64,000 nt of DNA from contig NZ_RSEJ01000001.1 of assembly GCF_009910675.1 (NCBI RefSeq), positions 62,001-126,000 of the forward strand. Direction: 5' to 3'. Made by a program: the position numbers and the translations under genes. The notes beneath the pieces are model-generated. The model worked only from the letters and a program-made list of their open reading frames with translations. It was not told the DNA's origin and searched no databases. Origin of the DNA: Photobacterium alginatilyticum. GTDB taxonomy: Bacteria; Pseudomonadota; Gammaproteobacteria; Enterobacterales; Vibrionaceae. Of this stretch, positions 1 to 7,884 are shown piece after piece (within the stretch, counting starts at the first letter, position 1; each line of letters begins with the position of its first letter).

Positions 1-585
1 CGTGTGGCTGCCAAGCAAGGCCGGGCCGTAAGTATTTCTCCGTGTTGCTATCATTTGATCCGAGCAAAGCATTATCAGCCGCTGTCGCGGATCGGTCGGC
101 AAAGCACATTGACTTTAGGTAAGCATGACTTGCGTTTACCGTTGCAGGAGACGGTGACGGCAGGCCAGCGTGTGCGCAAACAGCGATTTGTCGAAGTGAG
201 TTTTCGTCTCGGTTTTGACAGTTTGCAACGTTTTGTACGAGGTTGTGATGACTATATGCCGGTTCCAAATGTCCAGAAAGCGCAGCTTAATGACGGGTTT
301 GAGGATTTTTGCCGCTGGGCGGCCGACAAGAAGCAAGTCATCCTGCCGGCAGGTATTGATTATCAGTATTGGCAACAGGTGGGTGAAAAGCGCTTTGCGC
401 TTGTAGAGCGGATGGAGCTAGTACGCCAGTTGTTCAGGCGTCCGCTGGAGATGTGGCTGGTGTATGACCGGGCCTGCTATATGGAAGAGTCGGGGTACCA
501 GGTGTCCGTTGGCACTTTCTGTCCCAAGCCGATCACGCCGAGGAATATATTAATTCACGCAGAGTTAGTGCCTGAGTCCCTTTAA
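1..585 (+). CDS. C-terminal part of a METTL25-like (Methyltransf_32) methyltransferase, cut by the window edge
   Basis: The frame is open to base 1, so the true start lies outside the window; the GTG at 4 is only the first possible start inside it. About 194 residues are visible. The segment CCYHLI followed by YQPLS resembles the region after the SAM-binding fold in METTL25/Methyltransf_32 proteins, and the tail TPRNILIHA is typical of the end of bacterial members. The SAM-binding glycine motif itself is not in the window. The substrate is unknown. The family call rests on recognising motifs and is moderate. The gene ends in three 16-bp imperfect repeats that run into a hairpin. Confidence 0.55.
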   Translation, partial: RVAAKQGRAVSISPCCYHLIRAKHYQPLSRIGRQSTLTLGKHDLRLPLQETVTAGQRVRKQRFVEVSFRLGFDSLQRFVRGCDDYMPVPNVQKAQLNDGFEDFCRWAADKKQVILPAGIDYQYWQQVGEKRFALVERMELVRQLFRRPLEMWLVYDRACYMEESGYQVSVGTFCPKPITPRNILIHAELVPESL

Positions 586-622
586 TCCAGAGTTCCTTTA
601 ATCCATAGGCCCTTTAAGAAAG
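575..622. repeat. Three tandem 16-bp imperfect repeats
   Basis: Units start at 575, 591 and 607 and share the core CCTTTAA (TCCTTTAA or CCCTTTAA). The first unit contains the stop codon of the methyltransferase gene and the third forms the left arm of the following hairpin. They look like a small local duplication. Confidence 0.6.
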
Positions 623-626
623 GGCC
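608..626. terminator. Hairpin between convergent genes
   Basis: GGCCCTTT and AAAGGGCC pair perfectly around a 3-nt loop. The hairpin overlaps the stop codon of the transporter gene on the minus strand. There is no long T run, so termination is likely but not certain. Confidence 0.5.
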
Positions 627-1327
627 GAGACAATGGCCGTTATCCCCGATACAAAGCAAATAGCCAACGAGGCCAGGCGAATGTTTTTTTTGGGAATCCG
701 GTTTATATAGCGCATTGCGACTTTGTACCCGAGATAGGAGGCCGGGAGCAGGGGAAGTGACAGATAAAAATGGTGCAATGTCATATAGCCGATTGGGACC
801 TGGACGATCAACGATAGCAAGCTGCTGACCACGAAGAAGGCCGACAGGTTGGCTCTGATTAAGTTACCCTCCTGATGCTGTAGCAACAGCGCCATTGGCG
901 GTCCGCCGATCCCGGAGCTGGTGCCAAAGAAGCCGGAAAAAAAGCCGGCAATCATCATTCTGTTTGGCGTTGGCTGGATACGGAAAGGGAGCAAGCTGAC
1001 GATTACGGCGAGGATCACCAGCACGCCCAGCCAGAGCGACAATTGGTTCGCGTCAACCCAGTAGAGCAGAAATGCGCCAGCCACCGAGCCGGGCACCCGG
1101 CCGATAAACGCCATCCACAACCCTTTGAGGGAAATGGTTGCTCTGTGATGGCTGGCATTGATGACGGACAGGAAGAGCGCCACGACAGTAATAGGGGCCG
1201 GGACATAGCTGGGTGAAATTTGAAACAGGATAGGAGCGGTCACTATCGCCAGTCCAAAACCTATTGAACTTTGTACGAATGAGCCGATAAAAATCAGCGT
1301 CATCGCCAGTAATATTCCTAAATCCAT
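614..1327 (-). CDS. TauE/SafE (TSUP) family membrane transporter
   Basis: A 237-residue, very hydrophobic protein with about seven or eight membrane segments. It fits the TauE/SafE family (probable anion or sulfonate exporters/permeases). The N-terminal stretch GSFVQSSIGFGLAIV and the middle stretch FFSGFFGTSSGIGGPP are the paired glycine-rich repeats of the family, with the usual GGPP. The start has a GGCTGAG sequence just upstream. The gene stands alone and converges on the methyltransferase gene. The transported substrate cannot be told from sequence. Confidence 0.85.
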   Translation of the reverse strand: MDLGILLAMTLIFIGSFVQSSIGFGLAIVTAPILFQISPSYVPAPITVVALFLSVINASHHRATISLKGLWMAFIGRVPGSVAGAFLLYWVDANQLSLWLGVLVILAVIVSLLPFRIQPTPNRMMIAGFFSGFFGTSSGIGGPPMALLLQHQEGNLIRANLSAFFVVSSLLSLIVQVPIGYMTLHHFYLSLPLLPASYLGYKVAMRYINRIPKKNIRLASLAICFVSGITAIVSALS

Positions 1328-1413
1328 CTCAGCCTATGTATGACAATTTACAGAAATCATATTATGTCGGAGCATGCTTAAAAAATCACCATAATATTAA
1401 GCAGTTGTGTCGG

Positions 1414-2307
1414 CTAGTTCAGGTCGAGCCTGACCTGTAGGCCGACAAAGGCGCTATCGTAATTTGCGCCGGCGTCCAGGGCGAAGTTGGCCGCTTCTGT
1501 GTTGCCAAACCAGGGGGTATAGGTGAAGCTGACTTCGGTATCGCCTTCCCACCAGTTTGTCATCCAGTAGTGGATATGGCCGACTGGATTTAGCAGGAAC
1601 AGGCTGACGTTCCCCAGACTCTCAGATCCCATGACCTCGCCGCCGTTGGCCGTAATCTCGGCTTCGGTCTGGTACATCCATTCACCCACGGCGGCACCGA
1701 ATAACGGTGTTACGATGATATCTTGAATGGAAGGAACCTCGGCAAAAGCTTCTACCCCATACTCCCAGAAGAACGTCGACATCGTTGCGGAATATAAGAA
1801 CGATTCCCACTCATTGAAGCCCGAATGGCGGGCCGCAGTATAGTAAACCCCGCCAAAGTAAGGGTGCATAATGTAGTTAAGGTAGTGCGCATCCTCATCC
1901 CAAACCGGCCCGGCACTGACATTGTCCCACCATTTTTTCCCAAGGTTGCTAAGGTTACGATCTTCTTCGTCCCAGTTTGTCACACTCTCCGGCAACAGTG
2001 TCATGAGCCCGACGGTAGCAACACTTAGTCCGAGAATGGTATACGACTGGCCCAGCAAATAGTCCCAGTCTTTTTCAGGTGAGCCCGACAGGTGCAGCGG
2101 CAGAGGATTGTTCCTCAGCTCGTTGTCACTATCGGCAGTCGGGAGAGGGGCTGAACTTGAGGCCGAGTACTGAACCGTCTCGGTATAAGCGTGCAAAAAT
2201 ATAGGCTGGGTATAGGTATCGTAGGATGCCGTAACATCATTCCATGCCAAAGCAGACATGCTTAGCGAGCAGCCCAGCATCGCAGAGGACAAGTGTGTAG
2301 TGCGCAA
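1414..2307 (-). CDS. DUF3943 domain protein, exported
   Basis: A 297-residue protein. The TTG start is supported by GGAG about seven bases upstream. An N-terminal hydrophobic stretch ending in SMSALAW looks like a signal peptide; a Cys at residue 13 (MLGC) leaves a lipoprotein possible. The core, around residues 135-215, carries HYLNYIMHPYFG, FLYSATMSTFFWEYG and PLFGAAVGEW, which are hallmarks of DUF3943, a family of membrane-associated proteins of unknown function. The end has beta-rich, outer-membrane-like sequence. A Fur-like site and a hairpin lie upstream. Confidence 0.75.
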   Translation of the reverse strand: MRTTHLSSAMLGCSLSMSALAWNDVTASYDTYTQPIFLHAYTETVQYSASSSAPLPTADSDNELRNNPLPLHLSGSPEKDWDYLLGQSYTILGLSVATVGLMTLLPESVTNWDEEDRNLSNLGKKWWDNVSAGPVWDEDAHYLNYIMHPYFGGVYYTAARHSGFNEWESFLYSATMSTFFWEYGVEAFAEVPSIQDIIVTPLFGAAVGEWMYQTEAEITANGGEVMGSESLGNVSLFLLNPVGHIHYWMTNWWEGDTEVSFTYTPWFGNTEAANFALDAGANYDSAFVGLQVRLDLN

Positions 2308-2446
2308 GGTACGCTCCGAATTAACGAAATCAGGGTGGGGTTAAGGACGGGCAAGAGTATTACTGAAATGGGAAAAAATTCCTAGAGGAAATACTTGTTG
2401 TTTTTGCTGTTTCGCAGCAATTGGCGTTAGATGATGAATTTTGCCT

Positions 2447-2474
2447 GCTAAGTTTATCATTATCATTGATAATG
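2447..2474. promoter_or_regulatory. Possible Fur-binding site
   Basis: The stretch contains TTTATCATTATC followed by ATTGATAATGA. It has three GATAAT-like hexamers (two as ATTATC-type direct repeats, one inverted) and the perfect dyad ATTATCA-T-TGATAAT. This resembles the Fur hexamer array. It lies about 140 bp upstream of the DUF3943 start on the minus strand. Confidence 0.45.
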
Positions 2475-2475
2475 A

Positions 2476-2501
2476 ATAAGGCTTGCATGTGCAAGCCTTA
2501 T
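2476..2501. terminator. 12-bp perfect inverted repeat
   Basis: ATAAGGCTTGCA and TGCAAGCCTTAT pair perfectly around TG. No T run follows on the plus strand. It lies directly beside the Fur-like site, between the end of tyrP and the DUF3943 gene. It could be a terminator of tyrP or a structured regulatory element. The rest of 2308-2613 shows no convincing gene; a 64-codon minus-strand frame there has no RBS. Confidence 0.4.
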
Positions 2502-2613
2502 GGTTGTAACAAACTGGCAATAAATGGGACCCCATTAGATTGTCAGTCTATTTATGTATCTGTCTATTAATCTGGCGTCTATTTATCTTGCGTTATTAAC
2601 CTGATGCTATCTA

Positions 2614-3822
2614 TTAACCCACGGCAGGAATGAAGCCGGCCATTTGCAGGAACTGGGCCGAGATGATCATGATCCCCAGACCGGTGACAAGCGCCAGGGT
2701 TGCAGAGCCACCACTTACCTGGTAGTCGCTTTCACTGCGCGGACGTTGTTTGCGTTGTGCCTTTACCATAGCGACAGGCAAGAAAATTGCCAGGATCACA
2801 AGGGCGATGGCAGCAAAACCCAGCGCCATAATAAAGCCTTGTGGGTAGAAGAGGGCAAAACCCAGAGGTGGCACGAAAGTGACCAGGGCTGTCTGCAGGC
2901 GACCTTTAACCTGGTTACCACGCTTAAGGCTGTCAGACAGGAAGTCAAACAATCCCAGACTGACGCCTAGAAATGAGGTTGCCAGTGCCAGATCAGCAAA
3001 GACAGACACCGATTGGCTTACCATTGGGTTGTGTAGCATCTGGCTTAGCGTTGCGATGAAAGTGCCAAGCGTGGTACTGGCCATTAGATCCGGCTGGCTC
3101 AAGACGCCCTGGCTGGCAACCTGCCAGAAAACGTAGATCATCAATGGCGTTGCCGAGCCCACAATCATGATTTTTCTCAGCGCTTTCATATCCAGGCCGA
3201 CGTAGCGAACGATGGACGGAATGCTGCCGTGAAAACCGAAAGACGTAAATATGACTGGCAGAGCAGAAAGCAACAGGCCTTTTTGGACTGGCATATCAAC
3301 GAGATGTCCGCCCTGTACGTGCGGTGCCAGCAAGAAAAGCATGGTAGCAAGCGCGACAATCTTGAGGGCAAACAGGATCCTGTTCACCATATCAACCGAG
3401 TGAGTCCCCACCGACACGACCGAAGCAATCAGCAGGGTAAAAATAATCGTACCGGTTTGCGGGCCGACATGCATTCCCATCCAGTTGTTTAGCTTGTCAT
3501 TGAGCTGGGCTCCGCCCCCGGCAATGTACGCCGCGCAGAGAGAGTAGAACAGGAACAACATGGCAAAACTGGCAATGATCTGGCCTTTTCGTCCCAGTAA
3601 CTGGTGGGCCAGAGTATGCAACGTTGCATTCTGATCGGCGTGCTGGTGGACCTCCAGCATGAGCAGCGCGGTGTAAATCATCAGGGCCCAGATACCGAAC
3701 ATGAGAAGTGTCGCTGTGGCAAAGCCAAGTCCGGCTGAAGCCAGTGGCAGTGCCAGCATACCGGCACCTATGGTGGTTCCGGCAATAATTAATGTGCTGC
3801 CGAGTGTTTTGTTCATGGTCAT
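2614..3822 (-). CDS. tyrP: Tyrosine-specific transport protein TyrP
   Basis: A 402-residue member of the hydroxy/aromatic amino acid permease family that imports tyrosine by proton symport through the inner membrane. It reads as a close relative of E. coli TyrP along its whole length: IIAGTTIGAGMLALPLASAG at the N-terminus, PVIFTSFGFHGSIPSIVRY in the middle, and FADLALATSFLGVSLGLFDF and GFALFYPQGF near the end. Mtr-type tryptophan permeases are related, but the match to TyrP is better. Upstream are a perfect TyrR strong box and a weak box over a TTGACA -35, the arrangement known for E. coli tyrP. The leader is unusually long, about 270 nt. Confidence 0.9.
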   Translation of the reverse strand: MTMNKTLGSTLIIAGTTIGAGMLALPLASAGLGFATATLLMFGIWALMIYTALLMLEVHQHADQNATLHTLAHQLLGRKGQIIASFAMLFLFYSLCAAYIAGGGAQLNDKLNNWMGMHVGPQTGTIIFTLLIASVVSVGTHSVDMVNRILFALKIVALATMLFLLAPHVQGGHLVDMPVQKGLLLSALPVIFTSFGFHGSIPSIVRYVGLDMKALRKIMIVGSATPLMIYVFWQVASQGVLSQPDLMASTTLGTFIATLSQMLHNPMVSQSVSVFADLALATSFLGVSLGLFDFLSDSLKRGNQVKGRLQTALVTFVPPLGFALFYPQGFIMALGFAAIALVILAIFLPVAMVKAQRKQRPRSESDYQVSGGSATLALVTGLGIMIISAQFLQMAGFIPAVG

Positions 3823-4110
3823 TGCGTTAAATTTCCCTGTTGTTAGTTCTAGTTAGTGGGGGAGATGGCAGCTGTTTGATAGGCGCATACCTGTGCTCTT
3901 ATCTCCCGGTAGAGAAATGGCCACAATGGCGGAATCGAGATGAATGCTGAGTACCGGGTGGTAACTATTCTTTACACCTGTTCGTGCCACTGTGGCTATC
4001 GATAGTCGGTGTAGATGAAGCAAGTTTTCACGTTATTTGACCTTTCTATAGTTAAACAGCCTGCGTATCCGAAGTCTGCTCCTGATTGAAACTGCTTGCT
4101 ACCTTAAAGG
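3823..4110 (-). other. Long untranslated leader of tyrP
   Basis: If the TTGACA at 4124-4129 (minus strand) is the -35 element, the tyrP transcript has a 5' leader of roughly 270 nt. I see no clear small reading frame with an RBS, terminator hairpin or known riboswitch in it. A second, closer promoter is possible. Confidence 0.35.
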
Positions 4111-4123
4111 TAGTGATACTGAC

Positions 4124-4141
4124 TGTCAACAAGTGTATTTT
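4124..4141 (-). promoter_or_regulatory. Weak TyrR box overlapping the tyrP -35 element
   Basis: TGTCAA-N6-TATTTT on the plus strand. Its first six bases are TTGACA on the minus strand, a perfect -35 for tyrP. It abuts the strong box, 22 bp start to start, the spacing needed for cooperative TyrR binding and repression with tyrosine. Confidence 0.6.
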
Positions 4142-4145
4142 TGGT

Positions 4146-4163
4146 TGTAAACATTTATTTACA
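4146..4163 (-). promoter_or_regulatory. Strong TyrR box of tyrP
   Basis: TGTAAA-N6-TTTACA is a perfect match to the TyrR consensus. It sits just upstream of the weak box and the tyrP -35. The tyrR gene itself is at 40882. Confidence 0.85.
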
Positions 4164-4280
4164 TTTCGAGTGATGGGTGAGTGGAGGTGTTGACTTTTTC
4201 AATAAATGCCAATGCGCGGGGCTGGCTATAAAATCAACTGAATATTTGTGCCTGGTCTGCGCGGCTCGACCTAGTAGTAA

Positions 4281-4324
4281 AGTAATCCTCGCTGAAACTA
4301 GCATCTTGAGGTAGCTTGGGTATA
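4281..4324. repeat. Solo end of the MITE-like repeat found at 19724-20007
   Basis: This 44-bp stretch matches the reverse complement of 19724-19767 with about three differences and contains GCATCTTGAGGTAGCTTGGG followed by TATA. Further upstream the similarity fades. It is a decayed or partial copy, 43 bp before the cinA-like gene, and may carry part of its promoter. Confidence 0.75.
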
Positions 4325-4367
4325 AGGTGTATTAGATACCGCTCATAATGACAAAAAGAGGGAAAGC

Positions 4368-5582
4368 ATGTTGCAAGTAGCAATGATCAGTACCGGGGAA
4401 GAAGTACTGCATGGGGATATTGTCGATTCAAATGCCGCATGGCTATCGCGTTTGTTTTTTCAACATGGTTTTCCTCTGTCTCGCAGAACGACTGTTGGCG
4501 ATAAGCTTGAAGACTTAGCGGCTGAAATTGAGCATTGCAGCCTAACGGCTGATATTGTGGTGGTTAATGGTGGGCTCGGGCCGACAACGGATGATTTAAC
4601 TGCTCAGGCGGCTGCTATTGCTGCTGATTCAGGCCTGGAGCAGTCGGACTACTGGGTCCGGCAGATGCAAGCCAAGTATCAGGCACTTGGGCGGGAGATG
4701 CCTAAAACAAACCTCAAGCAGGCAATGCTACCTGAAGGGGCTGAATTGCTCGAGAACCCGATTGGCACAGCCTGTGGTTTTGCGATCAAGCTTAATCGGG
4801 CATGGGTCTATTTTACGCCCGGTGTGCCCAGTGAGTTTAAGAAGATGACGCAGGAGGAAATTCTGCCTCGTCTTAAGTCAAAGTTTGACACTATTCATGC
4901 GCTGGACTGCCATCGTTTTTACACCTTTGGTCTGTCTGAGTCAGGGATCGGCCAAACGCTGGCATCCTTGCAGTTACCTGCCGGATTTGAAGTCGGTTAT
5001 CGTTCTTCGCTACCGTTTATTGAAGTAAAGCTATTTACGCCCCGGGCTGCCGGACTGGCAGCCTCGGTACAGCAACAGATGATTGAGCTGTTAGGCGATA
5101 ATGTTGTCAGTGTTGATGTTGACCTGGTGCAACATGTGGGTCAAAAGCTAGTGGCGACCGATCAGCGCCTGACGGTTGTTGAGCATTTTACCGGCGGCTG
5201 GCTAGCGAATTGGTTGCAGGATCATGACGAGAGCAGAGGTGCCTTACAGCAGGCCTGGACAATGTCGGCAGAGCCAAACTTAGAAAGCGAAAGCCCGAAA
5301 GAAGTCGCGGCGGTAGCCGTTGCCGTTCGTGAAGAAGTGGGAGCTCAGTTGGCATTGGTATCGGGAGCGTGTAATGACGGGGGAGTGATTGTAGCGCTGT
5401 CGACTCCGACGGGGAGTTGGGCACAACGGATCTCGCCTAAACGTAACTATAATCACCGTGCCCAGCGTAGTGTCATTGCCACCGTCATGCTAGATATGCT
5501 GAGAAGGTACCTGGATCAATGTCCGGTTATCGGCCAGTATGAATCACTGGCAACAGAGCAGGAAGTATTCCTCTCGCTTTAA
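4368..5582 (+). CDS. CinA-family protein (YfaY type)
   Basis: A 404-residue protein. Residues 1 to about 170 are a MoaB/MoCF-like domain with ISTGEEVLHGDIVDSNA, NGGLGPTTDD and FTPGVPSEFK, as in the N-terminal domain of CinA, linked to ADP-ribose pyrophosphatase activity in the family. The C-terminal part corresponds to the NMN deamidase domain, but the usual ESCTGG active-site motif reads VEHFTGG here, so deamidase activity is probably lost, as in E. coli YfaY. AGAGGGAAAG precedes the ATG. It is monocistronic and ends in a terminator. Confidence 0.85.
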   Translation: MLQVAMISTGEEVLHGDIVDSNAAWLSRLFFQHGFPLSRRTTVGDKLEDLAAEIEHCSLTADIVVVNGGLGPTTDDLTAQAAAIAADSGLEQSDYWVRQMQAKYQALGREMPKTNLKQAMLPEGAELLENPIGTACGFAIKLNRAWVYFTPGVPSEFKKMTQEEILPRLKSKFDTIHALDCHRFYTFGLSESGIGQTLASLQLPAGFEVGYRSSLPFIEVKLFTPRAAGLAASVQQQMIELLGDNVVSVDVDLVQHVGQKLVATDQRLTVVEHFTGGWLANWLQDHDESRGALQQAWTMSAEPNLESESPKEVAAVAVAVREEVGAQLALVSGACNDGGVIVALSTPTGSWAQRISPKRNYNHRAQRSVIATVMLDMLRRYLDQCPVIGQYESLATEQEVFLSL

Positions 5583-5600
5583 TAAGTTAAATTGTTATTT

Positions 5601-5632
5601 AAAGCTGTCACTTGGCAGCTTTTATTTTTTAT
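5601..5632 (+). terminator. Terminator after the cinA-like gene
   Basis: AAAGCTGTC pairs with GGCAGCTTT (one wobble), followed by TTATTTTTTATT. Confidence 0.75.
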
Positions 5633-6038
5633 TCTAATACCCCTATTACTAATAGAACTATCATTATAATTAATGATGAATTGTATTTGTTTCATATGGA
5701 TATGCGCTGAAATCTAAAGTAAAAAGATATATTTATCGCAAAAAATAATGTTTGCAACTTAGTGTTAGTTGCAAAAATATGTGAATATTATCATTGCTAT
5801 GATAAGGTCAATATCATATTTGAACTGTTCGTTTGATCCGCTCTTTTTATTTGTCGAAATAGTATGTAGTATCCCCATTATAAAGATAAAAATTAGACAT
5901 CACTTCCATATTTTAATGAAAAATAACTAAACAAGTTGGCTTGGATGCATGGTGATAATGATATAACGGAATAATATAACATCGAAGCGAAAAGGTTTAG
6001 GAAATCAGACAGGCACTAACCGTTCCTTATTTAGGGAT
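5633..6038. other. AT-rich intergenic region with two dyads
   Basis: About 400 bp of very AT-rich DNA before the EAL gene. TTTGCAACT and AGTTGCAAA form a 9-bp dyad (5751-5775), and TTATCAT and ATGATAA form a 7-bp dyad (5788-5805). Both could be regulator sites. No small gene was found. Confidence 0.5.
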
Positions 6039-7577
6039 GTGGTTGTTATTTATTTACTGACATTTTTTCTTAGCTTGCCCTTTTATTTCTGGAAGCTCCA
6101 TGCGGAACTTTCGATATTGGGTGAAGATGCGCTATCTCGAATTAATAGTTTTGTTGATAATACTGCTGCGAGTCTTCAGCCGTTGCTGATGGACAATATG
6201 GCCTGTACGCCGGGTGATGTTGGGGCGCTGCGTAAAACGGTGTTTCTTTCATATCGTGTGAAAGAGATAGGCCTGATTAACCAGGACAACAGAGTATACT
6301 GTACCAGTAACCTTGGCCGGACATCGATACGTATTTTTCCCAGTACGATTGCGCGCTGGCCGGAAACCGCAGGCAGCAGAACACTTTCTTTAACCCGGGC
6401 GAAAACGGGGAAGACCCAATCCTTTTTTATATACCTGCGTGGTCAGGATGGCATGGGGGCGAATGCACTGATCCCGCCCGATGTTCTTACTGAGCTAGTC
6501 GGTAAAGGGCTGCAGTTTGATAATTTACCCTTTGTTGTTACTGTTGCCGGAAAGCCCCACCAGAGTGCTCACAATAGCATTGATGTTAATGAGGCAAGGC
6601 ATCAGGTGAGTGTCTTGAATTTTTCTTCACCCCAGTACCCACTAGAACTTGAATTTCTGGTGACGCCGCGGTTTAAATTACATTATTTGATAGAGCAGTA
6701 CTGGATATCGATACTGCTTGGCAGTGTCTTTAGCCTGATTTATGCCTATGCGAGCCACCGCAGGGTATTACGCCAGTCTTTGCCAGCCACGTTTGAGTGG
6801 GCACTAAAAAATCGCGAACTGGAAGTCTACTTCCAGCCAATTGTTGATCCCCGTATTGATAAGCCCCTGGGCTTTGAATTGTTATTGCGCTGGCAACATC
6901 CGGTTCATGGAATGATCTCGCCACTAATATTTATTCCGCTGGCCGAGCAACTGGGAAAAATCTCCGCGCTAACCGATTTCGTACTCGACACAGCTATCGA
7001 CTTTATTCGTGACAATGAAGCCCTGATGGAGTCGCGTTATCTGTCGGTGAATATTAGCCGTCACTCACTGCTTGATCACGAGTTTGCGGATCGTATCTGC
7101 CAGCGTTGCAATAACGATAGGATGATCACCCAGTACTTGCTCCTGGAAGTGACCGAGGAGCTGGCATTTTCGGAGTCGGAGATGGTGACTGTTATCGCCC
7201 AGCTCAACCGGCTACAGGCCTGTGGTTTTCGAATTGCAGTGGATGATTTCGGCACCGGTTACTCAGGGCTTGATTTGATCCGGCGTTTTCCGTTTGATGT
7301 GGTTAAAATCGACAAGGTCTTTATTAAAGAGCTCGTGGAAGAAGGCACCGCCATTCCGCTTCTGGATTCGATGATAGGACTGGCTCGTCGTCTGGATATG
7401 TCGATTATAGCCGAAGGCGTGGAGACAGTTCAGCAGGCAGAGAGCCTGCTGCTGCGAGGGGTGAACTATCATCAGGGGTTTTATTATGCTAAACCAATGC
7501 CGCAGCAGACATTGCTGGAATGGCTGAAGACGTTCAAGCGGCCTACGCTGAGTGAAGAGGTCGAGTTGGTGTCGTAG
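6039..7577 (+). CDS. CSS-motif EAL-domain c-di-GMP phosphodiesterase
   Basis: A 512-residue inner-membrane enzyme predicted to hydrolyse c-di-GMP to pGpG. A membrane helix at residues 1-20 is followed by a periplasmic CSS-like domain with Cys56 and YCTSNLG (Cys88), a second helix near 222-238, and a C-terminal EAL domain from about 255. The signature is ELL rather than EAL (E280), but SVNIS, LLLEVTEE, DDFGTGYS, VKIDK, AEGVE and QGFYYAKPM are present, so it should be active. In PdeB/PdeC-type proteins redox state of the cysteines controls activity. The GTG start lacks a well-spaced RBS; the frame stays open upstream to about 5967, so the start is uncertain. Confidence 0.85.
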   Translation: MVVIYLLTFFLSLPFYFWKLHAELSILGEDALSRINSFVDNTAASLQPLLMDNMACTPGDVGALRKTVFLSYRVKEIGLINQDNRVYCTSNLGRTSIRIFPSTIARWPETAGSRTLSLTRAKTGKTQSFFIYLRGQDGMGANALIPPDVLTELVGKGLQFDNLPFVVTVAGKPHQSAHNSIDVNEARHQVSVLNFSSPQYPLELEFLVTPRFKLHYLIEQYWISILLGSVFSLIYAYASHRRVLRQSLPATFEWALKNRELEVYFQPIVDPRIDKPLGFELLLRWQHPVHGMISPLIFIPLAEQLGKISALTDFVLDTAIDFIRDNEALMESRYLSVNISRHSLLDHEFADRICQRCNNDRMITQYLLLEVTEELAFSESEMVTVIAQLNRLQACGFRIAVDDFGTGYSGLDLIRRFPFDVVKIDKVFIKELVEEGTAIPLLDSMIGLARRLDMSIIAEGVETVQQAESLLLRGVNYHQGFYYAKPMPQQTLLEWLKTFKRPTLSEEVELVS

Positions 7578-7584
7578 TCAGTTG

Positions 7585-7884
7585 TTAGCTATTGGCGGCT
7601 TGTTGGTCGGCCAGTGGGTTTTCTGCCAGCAGGTAATCGAATTCGATCTCGAGGTTGCTCTTGGGCACCGAGCTGCAGGCTAATACTTCGTTAGGGGCGA
7701 CAAAAGCCATCACATCATCCTGATTGACGGCACCGGCCTTCAATTTGCAGCGGCACGCACCGCACATGCCATTTCGGCACTGGAACTCAGGTTGCAGGCC
7801 GGCTTTTTCCAGTTGGTTTAGTAACGGTTCACGGCTGTTGCCGTGAACCGTTTGTCCGTTAACCTTGATGGTTAATTGACTCAT
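7585..7884 (-). CDS. yfaE: 2Fe-2S ferredoxin YfaE, RNR maintenance
   Basis: A 99-residue plant-type ferredoxin. [11 protein letters not shown] holds the first three cluster cysteines and LACS the fourth. In E. coli YfaE reduces the di-iron centre of NrdB to regenerate its tyrosyl radical. The ATG overlaps the nrdB stop by 4 bp (ATGA), so the genes are translationally coupled. Confidence 0.92.
   Translation of the reverse strand: MSQLTIKVNGQTVHGNSREPLLNQLEKAGLQPEFQCRNGMCGACRCKLKAGAVNQDDVMAFVAPNEVLACSSVPKSNLEIEFDYLLAENPLADQQAANS

Noticed and set aside
2341..2535. 64-codon minus-strand frame before the DUF3943 gene
   Set aside because: No RBS, low-complexity composition, and it runs through the hairpin and the Fur-like site.
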